A DNA stretch of 64,000 nucleotides from Tubulanus polymorphus (GCF_964204645.1 NC_134031.1:15745307-15809306), one strand, 5' to 3'. Counted from the first letter of the stretch, positions 1 to 13,506 are shown. The notes: generated from the sequence alone by a model not told the origin. Translations and numbers: made by a program.

Positions 1-184
1 TAACTCCAATGTTCCTAAAGAGTGGAGGCTTCGGTCTCCATGAAACAGATTTGTAGTACATGTAATTGTTGTCCTATAGTTGATTCGTCTATATAAACGC
101 TGTTGAGCACTCTGTGAATACGTGTAGTTCGACATTGATTATCATTATACATATATTTACATATAATTAATACGTAAAGCTTAC

Positions 185-3100
185 CGATTACTTCCACCTG
201 TATCCGTGGTAGCGCCATACAGTCATTACTCGTGGCGACGTCGGTGACGAATTTCTTGATGTATTCGTCGCAGGTTTTCGTCAACGACGCGTCCGCGAAC
301 CCGCTCGCGAACGATCGAATACCTACGACGAGATAATGATAAAGAGAGAGAGAGATGCAGCGAACACCGCATTAACCCTTTAATCGCGAATCGCTACATC
401 GGCGGACGACGTACCTATACAATTCATCGCGTTCAAATTGTCGGCTAGGTAATTAGAACAAGCTTCGGCCGCGCGGACCATCTTCAACCGCATCGCCATT
501 TTATAAACAGATTTGATATCGTGCTCTTCTACTTCGAGTCTGAAAGTCAAAAATAGAAAAAGTTGCAATGAAAAAATATTAGGATGCGGGAGACATGAAT
601 ATAGTTTTATGGACTTAGATAAATTCATCATTTTATGGTCCGATATCTATTAATGATTTAATGCGCTGTTATTCTACGAGATATACGATCAAAAGTAAGG
701 TCTTGAGTAATCGGCCATAAATCTAGCATAAAATCGCTTGCCACCGTTCAGCTGCGCTCGGCTAGAATATAAACGATCCGCCTAACTACCACAAGCCGAC
801 AGCCTTTAGAGTTAGACAGATTTTTCCGAACTACATGCCACTGAAGATGTATTTTCTGTTTTTTACAAATGTAAACACCTGATCAATAAGGTAAGTTAAT
901 GTGGCAAACATATATACATCATACGACCCGCGTTTATAGGCCAAGGTGAAGGAAAGAAGGTGAAGGTGTGATTTCAAGGTTGTTTACTCAAATGAGGTCA
1001 ATTACAGATTTCAACGGAACAGATTTTTTGCGAGTGTGATTCTAAGAAAAATTGCAGAAATACACTTCCCCCCATTTAGAGATTCCCGAGTTTTCCATGG
1101 TTTAACACAAAATTTACCGAGTGAATCTTCAGGCAAATGGGCAAATTTCCTCTTTAAGAAAATGCTACAATTCTTTCATTCTTTTGCGAATCACATATCA
1201 ATAAATGGACTTCCACAATTCAACAAATGAGCTTTCCCTGATTTCTTACAGATACTTCTGACTTCCCGAGGAGCTTTCCAGGTCGATGGCCACCCTGCAA
1301 ACGGCACACGGAAACTTTCCAGGATAGGTGCCAAAAATGCGACGAAACCACGATCGTTATTTTGATTGTAAGCCAATATTCCGATCGAGTTATCTCCTCT
1401 CAGCTCTCTCTCGAGATCTCAAGAGAAATATCTCGGTTATATTTACACACTCCGTGTAATAAATACCTAGACAGTTAGACAGTTATATATGTATAGTTGA
1501 GCTTTCTGCATTAAACAAAACGTCAAAACGGTTGCTAACAAATTATGACGAGTTACCAAAAATATGCTTCGGCGGAAAATGATCGCATTCCGAAAAAATG
1601 TTTTTCGTATAAATGTCGTTTTCGAAATCCGCTGAAGTACAGATGTGCGTAGTTTATTTTCGTAGATTCATTGGCGAAAAAATGAAATTCACTCGGTTTT
1701 GAATGATGAACACTTCAATGCACCAAGTATTAACTAGAATAGCGCTTTAATACCGAGGTGTATCTGTCTACCGTCCTCGAACTACCCAGACCCACTTACA
1801 ACAATAACGCTAATACCGCCTTCCCACTCAAGTATATCAGTGTCTACATTCCCCAAACTAAACACAGCAGCCCTACTATCATAAAATATTGCGCGTCGGG
1901 GTGTAGACAGGTAGAACTTCAGAACAATGGGATCACTGCAGTACAAAATGATTCAGAATTTTATGCAGAATTGGTAAGGACTGAATTATCTGATCAAACC
2001 CGTAGCCTGGATCCTCCAAGGGGGGAAGGTGCAATATAAACTACAAGTGGACCGAATCAGCATTTTTTGAGCTTATGGCCTACAACCCTAGTTTTGAATT
2101 CGACGTTTTCTAACAGAAAATACATACATTATATAGATGTACATGTATTCGAAACTCATGAATAAAACGTATTTCAACAGAAATAGGAACGATCTTTTTC
2201 TTTCAAGGGGACGCACCAACTCTGGTTATGGACCTGCTGATTATATAGAAGTTCCAACCCTACACTCGGATCGCAGGAAACCAACAACACAGGACCCATC
2301 GGGAATCCGCAATTCCCTGATATTTCCTTGACCTTAACCAAATTATGAAATATCTTCAGTGTTGGGCGTTTCTTCTCAAGAGGTTGCGTTCCTCATGCCT
2401 TTGGTATCCAGCTAGAGCAAAAAGATACCAAATATTTATATTCCCCACCTCACCCCCCTGACTTCAAAATCAGATTCAGAATCCCCTGGTTTTCGCCGAC
2501 TGCCTAAGAAGAACCGTTGGCTACAATGCTCTATTATACTCACTTGCCAGTGTAGACGTAATTGACGAGCACGTCGAAGTGTTTATAGTCGAAGTTGTTG
2601 AGTTTGTAATGCGAGTTCGGAACGCTTTCGTCCAGCGAAAACAGCTCCATCAGATACCGGCTCGACGACGCGAGCACGGCTTTGTGCGCGCAGATCTCGT
2701 GCGAGCCGACCTCCAGCGTCACGTCGCAGTACTGTCCGTTTTTGCGCAGCGTGTTCAAACACTGCAGTATGTCGGAGTGGTGTCGTTGGTCTTGAAACGT
2801 CAATTTCGTGACGACGGCGTTTTTGCGTTCGGTGTGCGCCGCGCCGTCGACCTCCGCGTCGTCGTCGTCGCCGTTCATCATTTGCGACGTTCCGTTTTTC
2901 AGGTGGTTCATCTTGAATTCGGCCGGTTCGTTCAACGACGACATCTTACAACTGTTCATCAAGATTTCTGCGAAGACAAGAGTTTTAAATACATTAGAAA
3001 TAACGAAAACGAACATCTTTTCATTAAACAGCAAAACATTTCTATTTCTATTTACTACAGGGGCCAGTTGCACAGTTGCGACTCAAGTCCAAAAGTGGTC

Positions 3101-4127
3101 TCAAATCGTACTGACTGGTCTTAAGTTTTTAGATTGGCTATAGAACAAAGTTGGTCTTAAGACTGGTCTTAAGTCTAAGCCATGACTATGCAAGCGGCCC
3201 TGGGTCTCTACAGATCGGTCATTCCTGGATATGAGGATTTTTCAAGGAGAAAGTTCACAAATTTCAAGAAGTGTCCGCATCACTTTCATATCCCAATTAC
3301 AATAGACTCCTCCTAAATCAGTACTGTTTATCTTGGTATTTGATGGTTTTGTAAGCTAATTTTTCATCCTTTACACTAGCTAAACTTGGCATCTAATTTG
3401 GTAATCACCTGAACAGGGTACACATAAATCCTGGTCCCATCTTTATCAATTTAGGTGTAGGTTAGCTACAGGTTAGCTGTACAACTACAAACATTTCTAA
3501 TTGCCTTTTTCCCAAAGTTGAAGGAATTTTAAGAGGGTCCCTACAGATCAGTCATTCCAGAATTCAAGGACTTTTCAGAATTTTCAAGGAGAAAATTTCA
3601 AATTTCGAGGAGCGACTGCATCACTATCATATCGGCAGTAGACTCCTCCTAAATTGGTACTGTTTATGATCAGTGTTTTAATATTTTTTTCCAAAAAAAA
3701 AAAATGTTCATATTTCTGTCATAATTTTCGATTTTTTTATCAGCGAAAAGCTAGTCGTCTTTTCACTTAATTTGAACTCGATTCAACTCAAAATTGCAGC
3801 ACTTTCTTTTTTCCACGGTCCTTCCAAGATTTATGCGCGCAGACGAATAATGAAAATTTCAAAACTTTTCCCCCTACCTTTTTAAAGCACCTGTTTAGGA
3901 AACCTGTTTTTCTGTCCCTTCTTTCGCCCTTCAATTATTTTTCCGGCAAAAAAATCCTCCCAGTAATTTTGAAAAAAAAAGCCTAGTAATATCCATTAAT
4001 TCCGCTTATTTTTTAATGCGTACATATGAAACATACGAACGAATGACAAATTGCTTTATCGAAATACGAGCAGAAATATACGCTCTAGATTCGATTCAAA
4101 TATTCAGATTCAAATATTCGATTCATA

Positions 4128-4200
<73 letters not shown>

Positions 4201-5021
4201 CGCTTCGCAGTTGCCCCGATCACGATCACGCGGTTCATTCCGGGAAAAGATACCGATGAGAAATGTACGAATCCTGACCTTTCGGATACGGGAAACATCT
4301 AATTTCTTCTTTAAGACGCGTGTTCTATATCAGGGTGCCTACAGATCAGTCGTTCCAGAATTCAAGGAGTTTTCAAGGAGAAAATTTCAAATTCGAGGAG
4401 TGTACGGATCACTTTCATATCCCAATTACTGCAGACTCCTCCTAAATCGGTACTGTTTATCTCAGTAAACTATTTAATTCAGTGGATTGACTGTAGTGAA
4501 CCGATATAAATCTGAATATAGTTAACGAATAAAAACCCACAGTGGATTTGTCGAAAACGTTTATTACCTAAACAGTTGCGAGGTTAATTCTAAACCTCAC
4601 AATAAATCGATAAATTCTTGTGTTCCCTGATGATGTGGTTAGAATAACCTCGAAACTATTAGGAAATAAACTACTGTGGGTTTTTTATCTTTCAATGGAA
4701 TCTGTGTGTATAATAACTAGGCCGAAAACCTAAAAAAATTCCAATCGCCTATTTCTCAAAATTCAAGGACTCTACAAGGAGTTTTTGGCATTTCGCTCAA
4801 ATTCGAGGATATTCAAGCACCTCTAAAATAATTTTCTCGGATAAGAAGGAGTTTGCGAGGAGTCGTAGGGACCCTGTATATAAACGACGCGCTCGCGTTC
4901 CCCCGGAAAAATCAACCGCGACGATAACCAACCTACCTTCCGAATTCTGCCTTTTGACTGGAGGAGGAAACGGAAAATAGGTCATATCCTCGGTCCTGGT
5001 GTAAAACCGCGACGCGGACAT
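185..5021 (-). CDS. IVNS1ABP: IVNS1ABP-like BTB/BACK(-kelch) protein, 5' part, truncated by window edge
   Basis: Minus-strand exons are 4937-5021 (tentative first), 2544-2967, 415-539 and 185-322; the rest, including any kelch repeats, lies off the left edge. The 2544-2967 exon encodes a BTB core ([14 protein letters not shown], then [16 protein letters not shown] and LVNYVYTGK). The next two encode the start of the BACK helices ([17 protein letters not shown], then [13 protein letters not shown]). This order and wording match NS1-binding protein, a BTB-kelch family known for CUL3 adaptor and actin-linked roles; the function here is inferred. Phases agree at each junction. Exon 4937-5021 (starts [13 protein letters not shown]) has a good donor and joins in frame to the acceptor at 2967, but an internal ATG at 2959 could also be the start. 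The orthologue call is firm for the BTB-BACK part and untested for the missing kelch part. Confidence 0.82.
540..2543 (-). other. intron of the BTB gene with repeat debris
   Basis: This intron separates the BTB and BACK exons. No coding signal is visible. At about 2290-2480 it carries a fragment rich in 'ccctgatttccc'-type motifs that recurs around 9790-10100 and 61790-62010, so it is probably an old dispersed repeat. Confidence 0.6.
3060..3203. repeat. MITE-like element, GGGGCCAGTTG family, copy 1
   Basis: About 140 bp of imperfect palindrome that begins with ggggccagttgcacag and ends near gactatgcaagcggccc. The middle is made of 'agtggtcttaa / actggtcttaagt' inverted motifs. Related copies lie near 8270, 16335, 36157, 45365, 47472 and 56671. 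No coding capacity; probably a non-autonomous DNA element. Confidence 0.7.
3203..4462. repeat. three copies of a ~130 bp dispersed repeat
   Basis: Copies at about 3203-3334, 3536-3671 and 4332-4462 share 'ctacagatca/gtcattcc', 'caaggagaaa.tttcaaatt' and 'gactcctcctaaat.gtactgtttat'. A related inverted end appears at about 4740-4880. The stretch lies in the first intron of the BTB gene. It looks like repeated insertion or local duplication of one element. Confidence 0.65.
4137..4197. repeat. (TA)n microsatellite
   Basis: An almost pure TA dinucleotide run of about 60 bp with one early interruption. It creates a spurious open reading frame of Tyr-Ile repeats. Confidence 0.95.
4529..4698. repeat. 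hairpin element resembling a Penelope-type pseudo-LTR
   Basis: Starts with a 'gttaacgaataaaaacccacag' type motif and ends with the inverted 'ctactgtgggttttttatc'. Inside are 'tgcgaggttaattctaaac', 'ctgatgatgtggttag' and 'aacctcgaaac' motifs, forming a large imperfect hairpin. The same edge motif occurs near 6191-6431, 30680 and 32470. Assignment to Penelope-like elements rests on the shared edges and the GIY-YIG fragment near 31750. Confidence 0.5.
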
Positions 5022-5605
5022 AATCCGAAATTATCGCCGGCTCCGATCGACGACGACGATTTAGTCGTTAACAGTCGGAAAACGTTCTCCATTAATGCCG
5101 CAAAGTCAAACAGTTTCGTCTGTCAATAGCAATAGAAATGTTGTAAACCTCAAATGCCAACCAGTTCTAGCATCTAGTCAATTACTCAATAGAAGGTCTA
5201 CGTGTTGAGTAACTAAGCGATAAAAACACAAACAACTCGAGTGTCGAACAGACGTTCTCGCGAAATTCGAGTCCGGAACGAGTATATTTCCACGTTCGAT
5301 CAACTCACACACTCAACTCAACTCACGACACGCCGGTATTACGCAAAATAAAATTTCGTTTATCGATCTTCTTTTATCAACAACGCTGGAAATTCATTTT
5401 CCGTAAAATGCCGAATAGCTCTTCGCCCACAGAACCTATAGAACTAGCCGACGAGAGAGAGAGAAAGAGAGTATACGAACCGCGAAACGTATAAACTTAA
5501 CCTTGATCGTAAATGAATAGCTTTGTCAGCGGCGTTTCAATGCGAATATGAATATTTTCACGCACGTGAACATAAAGTTAAACAAAAATGTCCATACTTA
5601 TGAAT

Positions 5606-5618
5606 ATATATATATAAA

Positions 5619-5661
<43 letters not shown>
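5606..5661. repeat. (TA)n microsatellite
   Basis: TA dinucleotide run of about 55 bp with small interruptions at its left end. Confidence 0.9.
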
Positions 5662-5662
<1 letters not shown>

Positions 5663-6190
5663 TAACGATTTCCACGATTATGTTACGCGTTAAATAAACG
5701 TTCTCGTCGTTCCTTCCAGTCTGTGACGCTCTCTTCTCGTCAAATTAACATTCGATGATTGATAGATCGTTAAATATTTGATAAAGCGATATAAAAAAAC
5801 CGGTGTCTCTCTACGTACGCGCGCGCGCAATCTGACGACTTATGAATATTCCTGACGTTTTGTTGTTAAACGCATAATTCAAGGCGACGACGCAATTATC
5901 ATGTGGTCGTAATCGCATTGCCGAGGTTGAATAGAATTCGCACTTAATGCGGAACCGCTAAAAATGAAGTTCAGCAGGGGGCCGGTGAAATCTCTTCGGC
6001 GTAACCCCAGTAAGAAATTATTCTTAAGTCCTATTCGGATCATTCTAAATTTCGTTATATCCGACTTCGTTATAACGAGGTTCCGATGCGGCAGGAAAAA
6101 ACCTTTTCGAAAAAATTTTCTCGAGTTCGCCTTCCGTTCCAATATATCAAATTATGACAAACTGATCAACAGGAGACAAGTAGGCCTAAT

Positions 6191-6431
6191 AGGATAAAAA
6201 CCTACTATGTACGAATTAAAAGAATTTCAAAATCGAGAATATATTTATTCAAAAAATCTAAAATGAAATACACGACGTTTCGATCTCACCCTAGAGATCA
6301 TCGTCAGGTGTGGTGATCTCTAGGGTGAGATCGAATCGTCGTGTATTTCATTATAGATTTTTTGAATAAATAAATTCTCGATTTCTAAAATTCAAATTCT
6401 TTTAATTTGTACACAGTGGGTTTTTATCTTA
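6191..6431. repeat. large hairpin repeat, ~115 bp arms (Penelope pseudo-LTR-like)
   Basis: The left arm begins ggataaaaacctactatgta and the right arm ends cacagtgggtttttatct. The arms pair through 'atttattcaaaaaatctaaa', 'atacacgacg' and 'gatctctagggtgagatcg' around a loop near 6310. The motif 'gatcgaaacgtcg' with an adjacent 'gacgatgat' is typical of Penelope-like element termini. The same right edge recurs at 32428-32520 and 22680-22740. Confidence 0.7.
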
Positions 6432-6929
6432 TCATCCGTTCTCCAAGTTTGAGTGTGATAATCGTTCTAACAAGTAGGCCTGTTCTTTAGAAAGTCAAAA
6501 GTCCAAAAGACGGTCGTTAGGGCCTAGTAATTCGGTCACCTCTAATAGATAAATAGACAGGGAACTCGCGAGCTTTTCCAGGAACGAAGATGACAACAAT
6601 CTATCCCCCTTTGACTGGTTCTTTTTTGACGTAAATAAATCCCAGGGGCCCACTTCGTGACGTTCGTCGACAAACCGGGACGAATTTGAATAGGACCGAC
6701 GAAGTAACAGGACTATAGAATTAACGTAACATAAACCTTTCAAACCGATCAGTCTAGAGAACCGTGCCGGTCGATATTTCACCGAACTACTTCATATATT
6801 TACTACGTGTAAATGTCGACTCGAAATCGTTTTAGAGGCCACGGCGTAAACAATGAAAATAAGAACGGCTTCTCCGGAAAACCGGCTGAATCTAGTTTAA
6901 ATTCAGAAGACATTCTACGCTGGAAATCA

Positions 6930-6978
6930 GCGGATATATATATATATCTATGTATATCTATATATATATCTATGTATA

Positions 6979-7049
<71 letters not shown>

Positions 7050-7050
7050 A
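6930..7050. repeat. (TA)n microsatellite with TATC interruptions
   Basis: About 120 bp of TA repeats, with 'tctatgta' interruptions in the first third and pure TA after that. Confidence 0.95.
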
Positions 7051-8269
7051 GAGAAAACCTAGGCGATGCATCCACCAAAATTATTATGACGTATGTTCAT
7101 AAACAAAAGAGTGTTGATAGATTGATGGTTTAATTCGGGATACAAATGCCTGACGAATAACAGGCTGCACTCTTTAGTGTAGTTGCCGTAAACCGAACAA
7201 CAATTTTCGTGGAAAGAAACCTTATAATTTCACAAAACATATTTCTGTTGATATATTCATAGATCATGATATTTCTTTCGATCATCTATTTATTACATAC
7301 GCATTAGGGGAGGGGAGAGGCATCAGTGCAATTGCGTACTGTAATACTAAATGTATATGAAAGAATGGCCGATTTTGCGTACAGAGGGGGAGGGGGGTTG
7401 AAAAAGTCAAATTTCATGCGTACGTAATAAATCATTGATCCCCTACGTAAGATTGTGCCAGTACCACGAGGGGTATATAGAATACTTCAACGAGAATGGT
7501 AGTTCATTGCCCTGATCGTAGTTAAGGCGTTGATAGCAAGCAAATAAAACGCTGTTTCTAAAACCTATACATACCTTATAATACTAAATTCGAGACGCTA
7601 AGTGTGTGTGTGGCCGGTATCCGTTAAGCGCTAACTATCGAACGAATTGTCTAAACGCCGTTGGCCGAAAGTACATCGTCGAGCAACAAAGACCTGGAAG
7701 AGAACGATAAAAACGAATTACTAAATGCTGAAATCCTCGACGAGTCTCGAAAACCGAAAGAAAACCTCGATTCTCTCGTATCGCCCGATAGAAATCGATT
7801 ATGTGAACATCGCGTTTCTCACGTTTACAGTTCTGACCGTCGACAGCGCGAAACAAGTATCCGATCGTTCGTCTGCCGTGCGGGCGTCTGCCGTACAAAC
7901 GCGATACTGACCGCGATCAATAAATCGCGTAATCAATCGATACGTTCGCGAAACCCGATTTATCGCCGCCATAGACAACAATCAATAACGAAGTCAATTG
8001 GCGAGTTATCGCGCGCGCTGGATGAACTTCGAACTGAACCGCTCGAATCCTAACGTAACCAGTTCTTAAGTCTATTATCGAGATCATTATTCGAAACGAT
8101 CAAAGGCGGCCAAGTCTCAGCCGTTTCGCTTCGAGAGTCAGTAGTTTATACGACCAGGGTCGATATTAAAGCGCGTTCTTCTAGAGACTTTGAGAGCTTG
8201 AAATGTCAAAGCGGGCTGGATGAAAACAACCATACCGGTATATTGATTCAGACGGCACGCTTAACAACA

Positions 8270-8510
8270 GGGGCAAGTTGCAGGAATCACGGCTTAAGAT
8301 GATTTTAACACCATGTTAGTTCTTTGGCCAAACGAACGACTTAAAACCAGTCTGAAGATTTACGACTTAAAAGTCACGTCAACTAGTTTTGCAAACATTA
8401 CTTAAGTCCGAAAGCAGTCCTTATTCATACAGGCGGCTTTCAATTGTTGGATCGGCAGTGGAGAACTAAGATGGTCTAGGACCTATCATGACTCCTGCAA
8501 CTGGCCCCTG
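8270..8510. repeat. MITE-like element, GGGGCCAGTTG family, diverged long copy
   Basis: Begins 'aggggcaagttgcagg' and ends 'cctgcaactggcccctgg', so the termini are inverted. Interior motifs such as 'ttaaaaccagtctgaag' and 'ggtctaggac' match the shorter copies loosely. Confidence 0.6.
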
Positions 8511-8552
8511 GTGGTGGTTCTACAGCCAATCCTATCCTAAGCCTTAAGATTT

Positions 8553-8714
8553 ATGACATCTGAACACGAGTCACAACCGCGAATGAGATCAGAGTACTGG
8601 ATTGACCATCAGATTCAGTGGTTAATCGAAGAAATTAGGCGCACGCCTAATATGACCATAGATGAATATCAGGCGCAGTCAAATTTACTTCAGATGAATC
8701 AAGCAGTAGTGAAG
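8553..8714 (+). CDS. possible single exon, unrecognised
   Basis: An open frame from ATG encodes about 54 residues (RSEYWIDHQIQWLIEEIRR is typical of it), rich in charged and helix-forming residues. It is followed by an AAG|GTGCAT possible donor. I find no partner exon and recognise no family. It may be a chance frame or part of a decayed transposase. Confidence 0.2.
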
Positions 8715-9059
8715 GTGCATTGTTGTTGTTGTTGTTATTGATACAGAAGTCACTTCTCACTGTGTAAAGCAATAATGGCGTTCAATAGCTAACTTAGCAC
8801 AGGCGGTTATTATAGTTGCCATGGTTATATGATTCGACGGAGACAACGGAAATGAACTGATCTCGACGTTTACAGATCGTCTCAGTTCATTAGCAACTCT
8901 TTAATTAACCGATAAGAACTATATAAGCGTACTACACTAAAACTCGTTCGACCTGAAGCGAATGGCATCGACAGTCGCGGCGATCGTGATTCACTGAAAA
9001 GAACGAGGCGCCCGTTGTGTCACTAGCAATGATCCCACTAGATGGCGTGACTATCGGTG

Positions 9060-9290
9060 CAAATTCAGTTCAAAATCGAGTTTATTTCTGATGAACTTTC
9101 ATCGTCATTTTGGTTAAAAATTGAGTTCATTTTTTATGAACTTTCATCGTCATTTTGGTTCAAAATTGAATTTGACATTCTTTTTTAACTTCATTGTGAT
9201 TTTGGTTCAAAATTGAGTTCATTTCTGATGAACTTTTCATTGTGATTTCGGTTCGAAATTCAGTTCATTTCTGATGAACTTTCATCCCAA
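9060..9290. repeat. minisatellite, ~47 bp unit, about five copies
   Basis: Units contain 'ggttcaaaattgagttcat', 'tctgatgaactttcatcg' and 'tcattttggtt' and repeat with small length changes. Relatives of the unit occur near 11460 and 39660, so the array probably grew inside a dispersed element. Confidence 0.75.
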
Positions 9291-12200
9291 ATTTTAGCCT
9301 CCCACATATCAACACATTTCAGAGTCGTCATCTGTAAACCTGGTGAATCCTCGCTCGCCACAGTTGAACCTCCAATGTCGAACGTAGCGCGCTCATTGAA
9401 ATCGGATTGAGGCTCGAATAACCGAAAATACTACTGCCTCCAACTGCCCGTGTCTGATTGCATCTCGAGAGCCTCGCGACGCGTCAACCAACCCCGAAAA
9501 CGTCATGGATCCGTTCCTCTACGATCGCGACGTAGTCATTGACAACCGGAGCGATCAATTCAGTTACATCGGTTACCAGCGTTCGTTCGTCAACCGCAGC
9601 GAGATGAAAATAGTCTTCGTCGTCGTTGCCACATAAATACCACAGCAGCGGAAATCCTATTGACAGCGGGCTTTTTGCGCATGACGTTTTTATATCTAAT
9701 ACCAGAATAGAAAGTCAGAGCCATTCGCGCTCTTAATCCTATTGTCCAATGGTCGATTTATCATAAATCTACGTAAACAAACTAAAACCCTTGTAACAAC
9801 CGGGAGGTTGAATCAGCAGGATTCCTTATCCTAGAGATCAGGAATACAAAAGAGCCTGATATTTCCTTGATTTTCCCTCGATCAGAAAATCCTTGCGATG
9901 GGGGCTGTTTCTTATCAAGAGGTTCTTTGAGCCATTCGTCACCGGCGAGAACCGAAAGCTTCGACAAGACACAAAATAGCCCGACTTGCCCTGGTTTTCA
10001 AGAAAAAGATTCCCTGATTTTCCCTATAGCTGAAAAATTTATCGATTGGAATGCCCTGATTTTCCCTATGCTTAGGAACCCTCCAAAAAAAAGCAGTTGA
10101 ACCCTACAAATCAGACGCGTCCAATTGTTCTTAGCGTTTCGGAATGGTCGAACCCGGCAGCTATTGTCGATACTAGCGTCAACGGCGAGTAGAGAAACCG
10201 ATGACCAAAACATGCAAGATTGACGCAGCATCCTCGTCGTAATAACTACAACCCAGCCGAAGGCTTCGGCCGGTTACAGAATGGAATTCCATAACATTCA
10301 CAACATTCGTCGTCTATATGCAAATACAAGTGTGTAACTAGATCGAGCGCAAATGTCAATTTGAACTGTCACTCAGTTGGTCATCGCTGTTTCTGACATC
10401 AACGTCGTACGTCAAAATCTCTCAGCCATATTGATGTCGTTCGACACGACTCGCCGGTTCGACGAAAATAAAAATTGACGGTTCCAAAAAACTATGGATA
10501 TCTGATGCCGACGAGTGTAGGTAAAAACCCCACAAGATAAAATTCACCCCCCCCCCCACGCTGGTCTTTATAGGAAGTGACATGATTGACACAGGAAGTG
10601 GTTTCATTAAGAAATATATATTGTTTAAAACTGACGATAAAATATCTACATATATGTATTCCAGTTACTTGAATACATACATGTAGATATTTATTATTAT
10701 CATTACTTCTATAATTATTATAATTTTTTCAGGTGCAGTGACCTGTACAGCCTCCAGGCTTTCACGGCTTCTTTCATTTAACTGTTATTTCTCTTCACTA
10801 TTGTCGTTATTAAATCTTGTACTTTAAGTTAAATGAAAAATAAATTATTAATATCATTAGACAACGTGGACTTTCCACCTGTAACCAAATCCGACAACCG
10901 TTGGGAACTTATTTTAAACGCCGGCAGATTACGCGCGGATATTTTCTCCAATCTCCGATCGAAACTAATCACACCGCGACGACGTGGACAAACTATATAA
11001 AACCACTCAATAATTGTCGTCTTTATTTCACTGATGCGGTTAATGAGAGATATTAGAAATAGTCGTAGCAACTGACGACGACACGCAATAGAGATCGATG
11101 TTTTAGTTCGTACACACCCAGTAGTTAAAAGCTATACTCAGGTGCAGACAGTTAACCGAAATCATTCTAAACACAACCTTCTGATTTACGCTCTACCTTG
11201 TATTCGGTTTTTACGTTTTTTTTACGTTTTTAACGCGCGCCGGCGTTGCCGAAGGGAGATAAACAAGCTTCAATTCGTTTTTATTATGAATCGATGAGAC
11301 AGGCATCGCGTAGGTGAAGCACCTCCAGCCAGCAGGGTTTTGTACGCGATCAAAGTTCCACAGTTGATTCACGTGGAATCTGTTCTATATATCGGGAGGT
11401 GCAACGCCAGGTTTTCCCACCAGATGGCGTGACAAAAACTCAGTCTTACGTTATCAAAATAAGTTAATTTTCAATGAACTTCAAATTGCATTTTCAGGCT
11501 CCCGAATCCACACATTATCATATGGACCCAACAAATATACTTTAAATTCATTTTTCTACTCTTACGTCGGTGTAGTTTCCATAATATTTGATCTAATTAA
11601 GAGAAAAGTTCATTCGGATTTCATTGAAATGTAGAAGAAATTGAATGCGAACGACCGAGTAACTACTAGCGACACCTGGCGGAACCTTGCTTGCCACAGG
11701 AGCGTCGGTAGTTCCCCATTGTTAGGCGTGTAAGGTCACGGTGCGCTGATAGAACAACACTTCCTGGAAATAACTGAACTGAGCTACATGTTACACAGTT
11801 GTCAGCTTGTTCAGAATAAGGGCTTCAGGAAATAATCTGCGTCGGCCTTTTTATCACCAACTAGTCACTGATCCACATTCCAAAGACCATATCATCAACG
11901 TGTTAGTCGATTATATATCCGACTCATGTCTGATTGAATTCCACTTTGAAGTTTATCACGGCGCAGTATTATTATATCTATCACAAGAAATATCTAGCTC
12001 AGGGGCAGGAGAGATATACCAATCATACAATCATTTGATACTGTTCAATACAAGCACACGCACACGTCTCATGTACAGTAGTATGTGCAAATCGGAAATG
12101 AACGCGACCATCAAAGGTGATAGGAGGGGGGAATGACGAATGTACGATTGCTGATCTCTGGTGTGAGGGCTATCAGTGAGCTCTAGTGGTTTGTTGCCAT

Positions 12201-13506
12201 GTGATTCCGGTGAACGCGAATAGCTTTTGCGATCGAAAATTAGCCGCGCATCGAAGTCCTGTAGTTATGAATGAGTAGAACGACAGCTCCTGGTGAGCCG
12301 CCTCGAGTTCATGTATCGTAGAAATCATAATCGTTCAAAAAATACCTTTTTCTAGTTGGCTGGCTATACTACAATAGACTGCACTACCCACGGAGCCGAT
12401 CGTCTCGGATTATCCCGTGCCTCGGGCTAAAGATTCGACATTTTCTTACTGACAACCCGCTGTCACCCCAACTACCCGAGAATACACTGGTCTCAAGAAA
12501 TACATTGGCCCGCAAACGGAGTGTACTGTAGTAACACCATCGGAACTGAGCAGGCATCTAAATTGTTCCCTACTTATATACCGCAAAAAAAACCAGTAAT
12601 AAGTGGGAAAGTAAACAATATCGACGGGAATTCGGTCGAAATCTAAAGCACACGCGCGGAATCGGTCGGTCTATTGGCGGTAGCTGAACAAACATGACAC
12701 TACCATACTGGCACCTCCATACCATGTAAGATATAGATAGTTAGATAGATAGAAAGTGCAGCGTTCGTTCTCAATATCGTTCATGTTGCCATGGGGATCA
12801 TAAAAGTCGCGGCTTATGGAATGCATTCATTGTTACAATAATTCAGCGACGTAACAACCTCAAGGCCGGGAATCGGTACCATAAAATCTAATGTCAATTT
12901 GCGGGGCCAGAGACTGTAAACGCCAGAAACTATCGCACCAGAGGCAGCAATATTCACCGACCTGACTTTTACAGTCGACATTGATTTAAGCTTTACAGTT
13001 CAGTTAGTTATGAATATCGCCGTATTCCTGCTAGAATCAGCACAAACGGCGAGCAGATGATCATAAGAGTTAAAACGCTCGCTCTTATTGTACCGTTCAA
13101 GCTGACAGCGCGGATAATATACAGAAGGCAGATACCACGTACATGTCACAGGCAGGCGCAGTACGCAGGAGACCGTCGCAATTAAATTTAGACTCAATTT
13201 CCACTTCTGACATGAAACTATAATGCAGTAGCAATCAATTACAGAATTCATTCTAATTAATAAGTTAATTAGCCTATGTTGTCGTCGTATAAACCAGACA
13301 GCCTAATGTTAAACTCAACAAATCGTGTATTAGTCCGGACTTTGCTGGGACTAACATTAATGATGCATCCTAACAACAACTTACTTCAGTAAATTGAAAA
13401 TAGAAGGGGCTCTCAAGTCAAAAATTATGGCGACTTCATTAATAGTCCTATGATGTTTTCCCCTTGATGACGTCAAGCAAGATTGACTGTTGTCAGTAAG
13501 ATGGCC

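Noticed and set aside
2579-3124. 181-codon plus-strand frame over the BTB exon
   Set aside because: Antisense shadow of the conserved BTB-coding exon on the minus strand.
6813-7133. Frame with a long Tyr-Ile stretch
   Set aside because: Translation of the (TA)n microsatellite; the same applies to the frame near 4016-4468.
7661-8053. 130-codon CpG-rich plus-strand frame
   Set aside because: It has no ATG start (opens at TTG just after a stop), no convincing splice sites and no recognisable protein, and overlapping frames are open on both strands. It may be a promoter-like CpG patch.
11807-12136. 109-codon plus-strand frame
   Set aside because: No recognisable domain, no exon-like boundaries and ordinary spacer composition.
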